Origin: Uloborus plumipes
Taxonomy: Eukaryota; Arthropoda; Arachnida; Araneae; Uloboridae
DNA length: 64,000 bases
Assembly (NCBI GenBank): GCA_038373865.1
Contig: JAXGGA010002360.1
Coordinates: forward strand, 60,385 to 124,384
Direction: 5' to 3'
Made by a program: the position numbers and the translations under genes. Numbering within the stretch: the stretch's first letter is position 1; each line of letters begins with the position of its first letter. Of the stretch, positions 52,301 to 55,300 are shown in pieces. Under the pieces are notes generated by a model. It searched no databases and was not told the origin of the DNA. It saw nothing but the letters and a program-made list of their open reading frames with translations.

Positions 52301-55300
52301 TTGTTCAAAAATATCAAAAATTGTTTAAATGATATTTAATTTAATATAACTTATACTCTTTTTATTGAAAAAAACCTTTATTAGTTATAAAAAGCCATGA
52401 ATGCATATAATTTCAATTCAACCATTTAAGCATTTCTAAGTATATATTGTATTTTAGTGCTATTTACTCATTTTTAATTTTAGGGAAGCCCTAAATCTAG
52501 TCATGCAATAAGCCGCTATGTGATGCATGCTGTTTCTGCAGCTAGTCAAGCAGAAGTCAAATGCGCTACATTAAACATTGAAAACCAAAGCAAACTAAGT
52601 CAAGACCTTCTGCCAAAAGAACACCAGAGTAAAAAAATCATTAAAACTGAATCTCATTCTCAAATTTCGATTCCTGTATCTTCTACTTGTGATAATGAAA
52701 AACTCACTCTTTTATCAAATTCCCAAATCCAAGATGTTGGGAACTCACACCAAACTTCACTTGGCGGAAATTTACCTCTGTCAACTGCAAAAAATATATT
52801 AGGAAAACCTACTCAGATTGTTAGTGTTACTCCTGTGAGTTTGAAATCTTGCAGCTCAGATCAAGGTAGGACTGTGATCAATGTTCCATCTCATGCACAC
52901 GAAACTTTGAATGTTGACATGAAGCCATCATCACCCTCTTTTGTTGGACAACCTCCTGTTTTACAACCTATTTTAAATCAACCAGCTGATAAATCAAGCT
53001 CTGCAAGCAGCATGTCAACAAATGTCACACCTAGTGTAATATCTTCTAGCTCTTCAGCTGTAACTAAAGCTAAAGTAACAAGCATAGCAGGACTACCTAC
53101 CACAGCTATTGCTGGTTTTCAAACTATTGTTATAAAGCAAGAACCTGGTTTAAGGACTTGCAGTGGTGTTCCCACAATTCCTGTGTTATCTATTGAGGAA
53201 AGATTGCCTTGCAATAGCCAATCATCATTGAATTCTGGTCCTGTTGTTGCAAGATTAGTTCATGGCTCACAGTATCTTTCGTTTAGCAATTTAGTTGCAG
53301 GTTCAACTTCTTGCTCTCCATCAAAACCACTCACTGGCACAGTGCAAAACTTCCGAGTTCAGGGAGGAAATATTTGCCAACAAATGTTGTCCACTTCCAC
53401 CATAAAAGTCATGCATTCCTCGCCTGTGTCGGCAATTACAGATGCCAGGTTAGTTTGCTACTCTTTTCTTTTTTGTATGAAATATTTTTTTCTTATTTAA
53501 ATAATGGAAACCAATCAGTGTTTTGTTAGTGAAATGTTGCTAACTCCAATATAACAACTCCTAAGGAAAATGGCATTTAAAGTGATTTTATGCATAAATT
53601 AAAATGAGCTAAAGAAAAATTTTTTCTAGCCTGTTTCTGAGCAACAGGCTCGTCATTTTGAATTTTTCCTGGGGAGGGGGCAAAGGGTGAATATACACAA
53701 TGTAAATTTTGCCAAAAAAGGCAAAAAAAAAAAAAAAAAAACACATGGCCCACTGACATTGGTTTCCCAAAGTCAGAGGGGGTTAGGGGTAATTGACCCC
53801 CCCCTCCTAAATTACGAGCCTGCTGAGCAAAGTTTGCTATTTTTTCCACTCTTTGTAAAAAGTCTTTGTTTGAGCATCAGACAAAATTGGACAGAACTGA
53901 ACAAAATAATAATCAATAAATTTTTCATGTGCTTGACAAGTAAATCTATTGCTAAGATGCATTAGAATCATTCTATAATTAAATTCAGTTGCTACAGTAG
54001 AGCTTTATTAATACAGACTAGCAGTACATCTTGGTTGTCCAAATTAATAAAAGTATGTATTAAAGAAAGTAACCTATAAATTCAGTCAAGGCACATAAAG
54101 AAAATACTGGACACAATTAAAGTTGCATTTTGAATTCAAGATGAAATAGCGAATTGCATAAGAGAAAATTCAAAAATGTCGCACAAAAATATGAAATACC
54201 GCATGCAAAAATACATTGTTAAGCTAACTTGCCTTTTTTTGATACAGTATGTACATTAAAATGGCTCTCTGAATTAATAAGGGTTAACTGTGATTCTGTT
54301 ACAATATGTATTGGTAATAAAATATTTTTTATATTGATAATTTTATTTAAATAAAAGGATTCTACTATTGAGCATACTCTAAGAAATGTACAAAGCAGTG
54401 GCATACAGAGACAAATTGTTTTTTTTTTGGGGGGGGGGGGGGCTGAGTCGAGACTTAGAGAAAAGAGGGAATTGCACATCACAAAATGTAGCTAAGAAAA
54501 TTTAGTTTTTTGTTTTTGGAAATTAGCTTTATATTCTAAAAAAGTACGTTTGACATAATTTGCAGTCTCAGATAATGAAAAGAAAATTGATTAGATGCTA
54601 GAATGCTGATATCGATATACGGAAAATAAGGCTCTTTTTTTTTTTTTTTTTGACATAACTTGTTATGAATCATATTACTAAGTTGCTGAAGTTCTTTAGA
54701 TGCAGACTTTTAGATAGTGAATTACTGCTAGTTAATCAGTGCATCCCAAATTTTAAAAGTTAAGATTACAGTCTCTTTTTAGTCCTTTTGATTTTGTCCC
54801 TTTTTCCCAAGTGACAAATAAAAATCTTGGAATTGTGTTGAATTATCATTAGTTTATTACATATTGGAAATCTGTCTACTAACAAGCTGATGTAAACCTT
54901 GTTACATTTTACAAAGATTTAAAACTTGACTAAACATTATTTATGTATTTGTATATATATTTTTATATATTTAGAGTTCCAGTCATTGCTTTGAAAAATC
55001 AGTTGGCTACTGGAAAGGAATCAAATTTGCTAAATCAAGCATCAGCATTGAATGTATGTGGACGGTTGTATCAAATGACAAATGTGAGAAATGCAGTTGT
55101 TTCAAAAGATTCAGCTGAAAATAAAGCTGCAGATATCTCTCTTCCAAAGGAAAACTCCGACATGCTAAGTAAAGATGTTAAAGAAGTTACTATTCCTACA
55201 CTTTGTGTATCCACCTCAGCATACAATACACCAGTGACAATCCCAAACAGAAATCAACAAACAATTATAAAAGGTAACATTCCAGAACTATGAAATATAT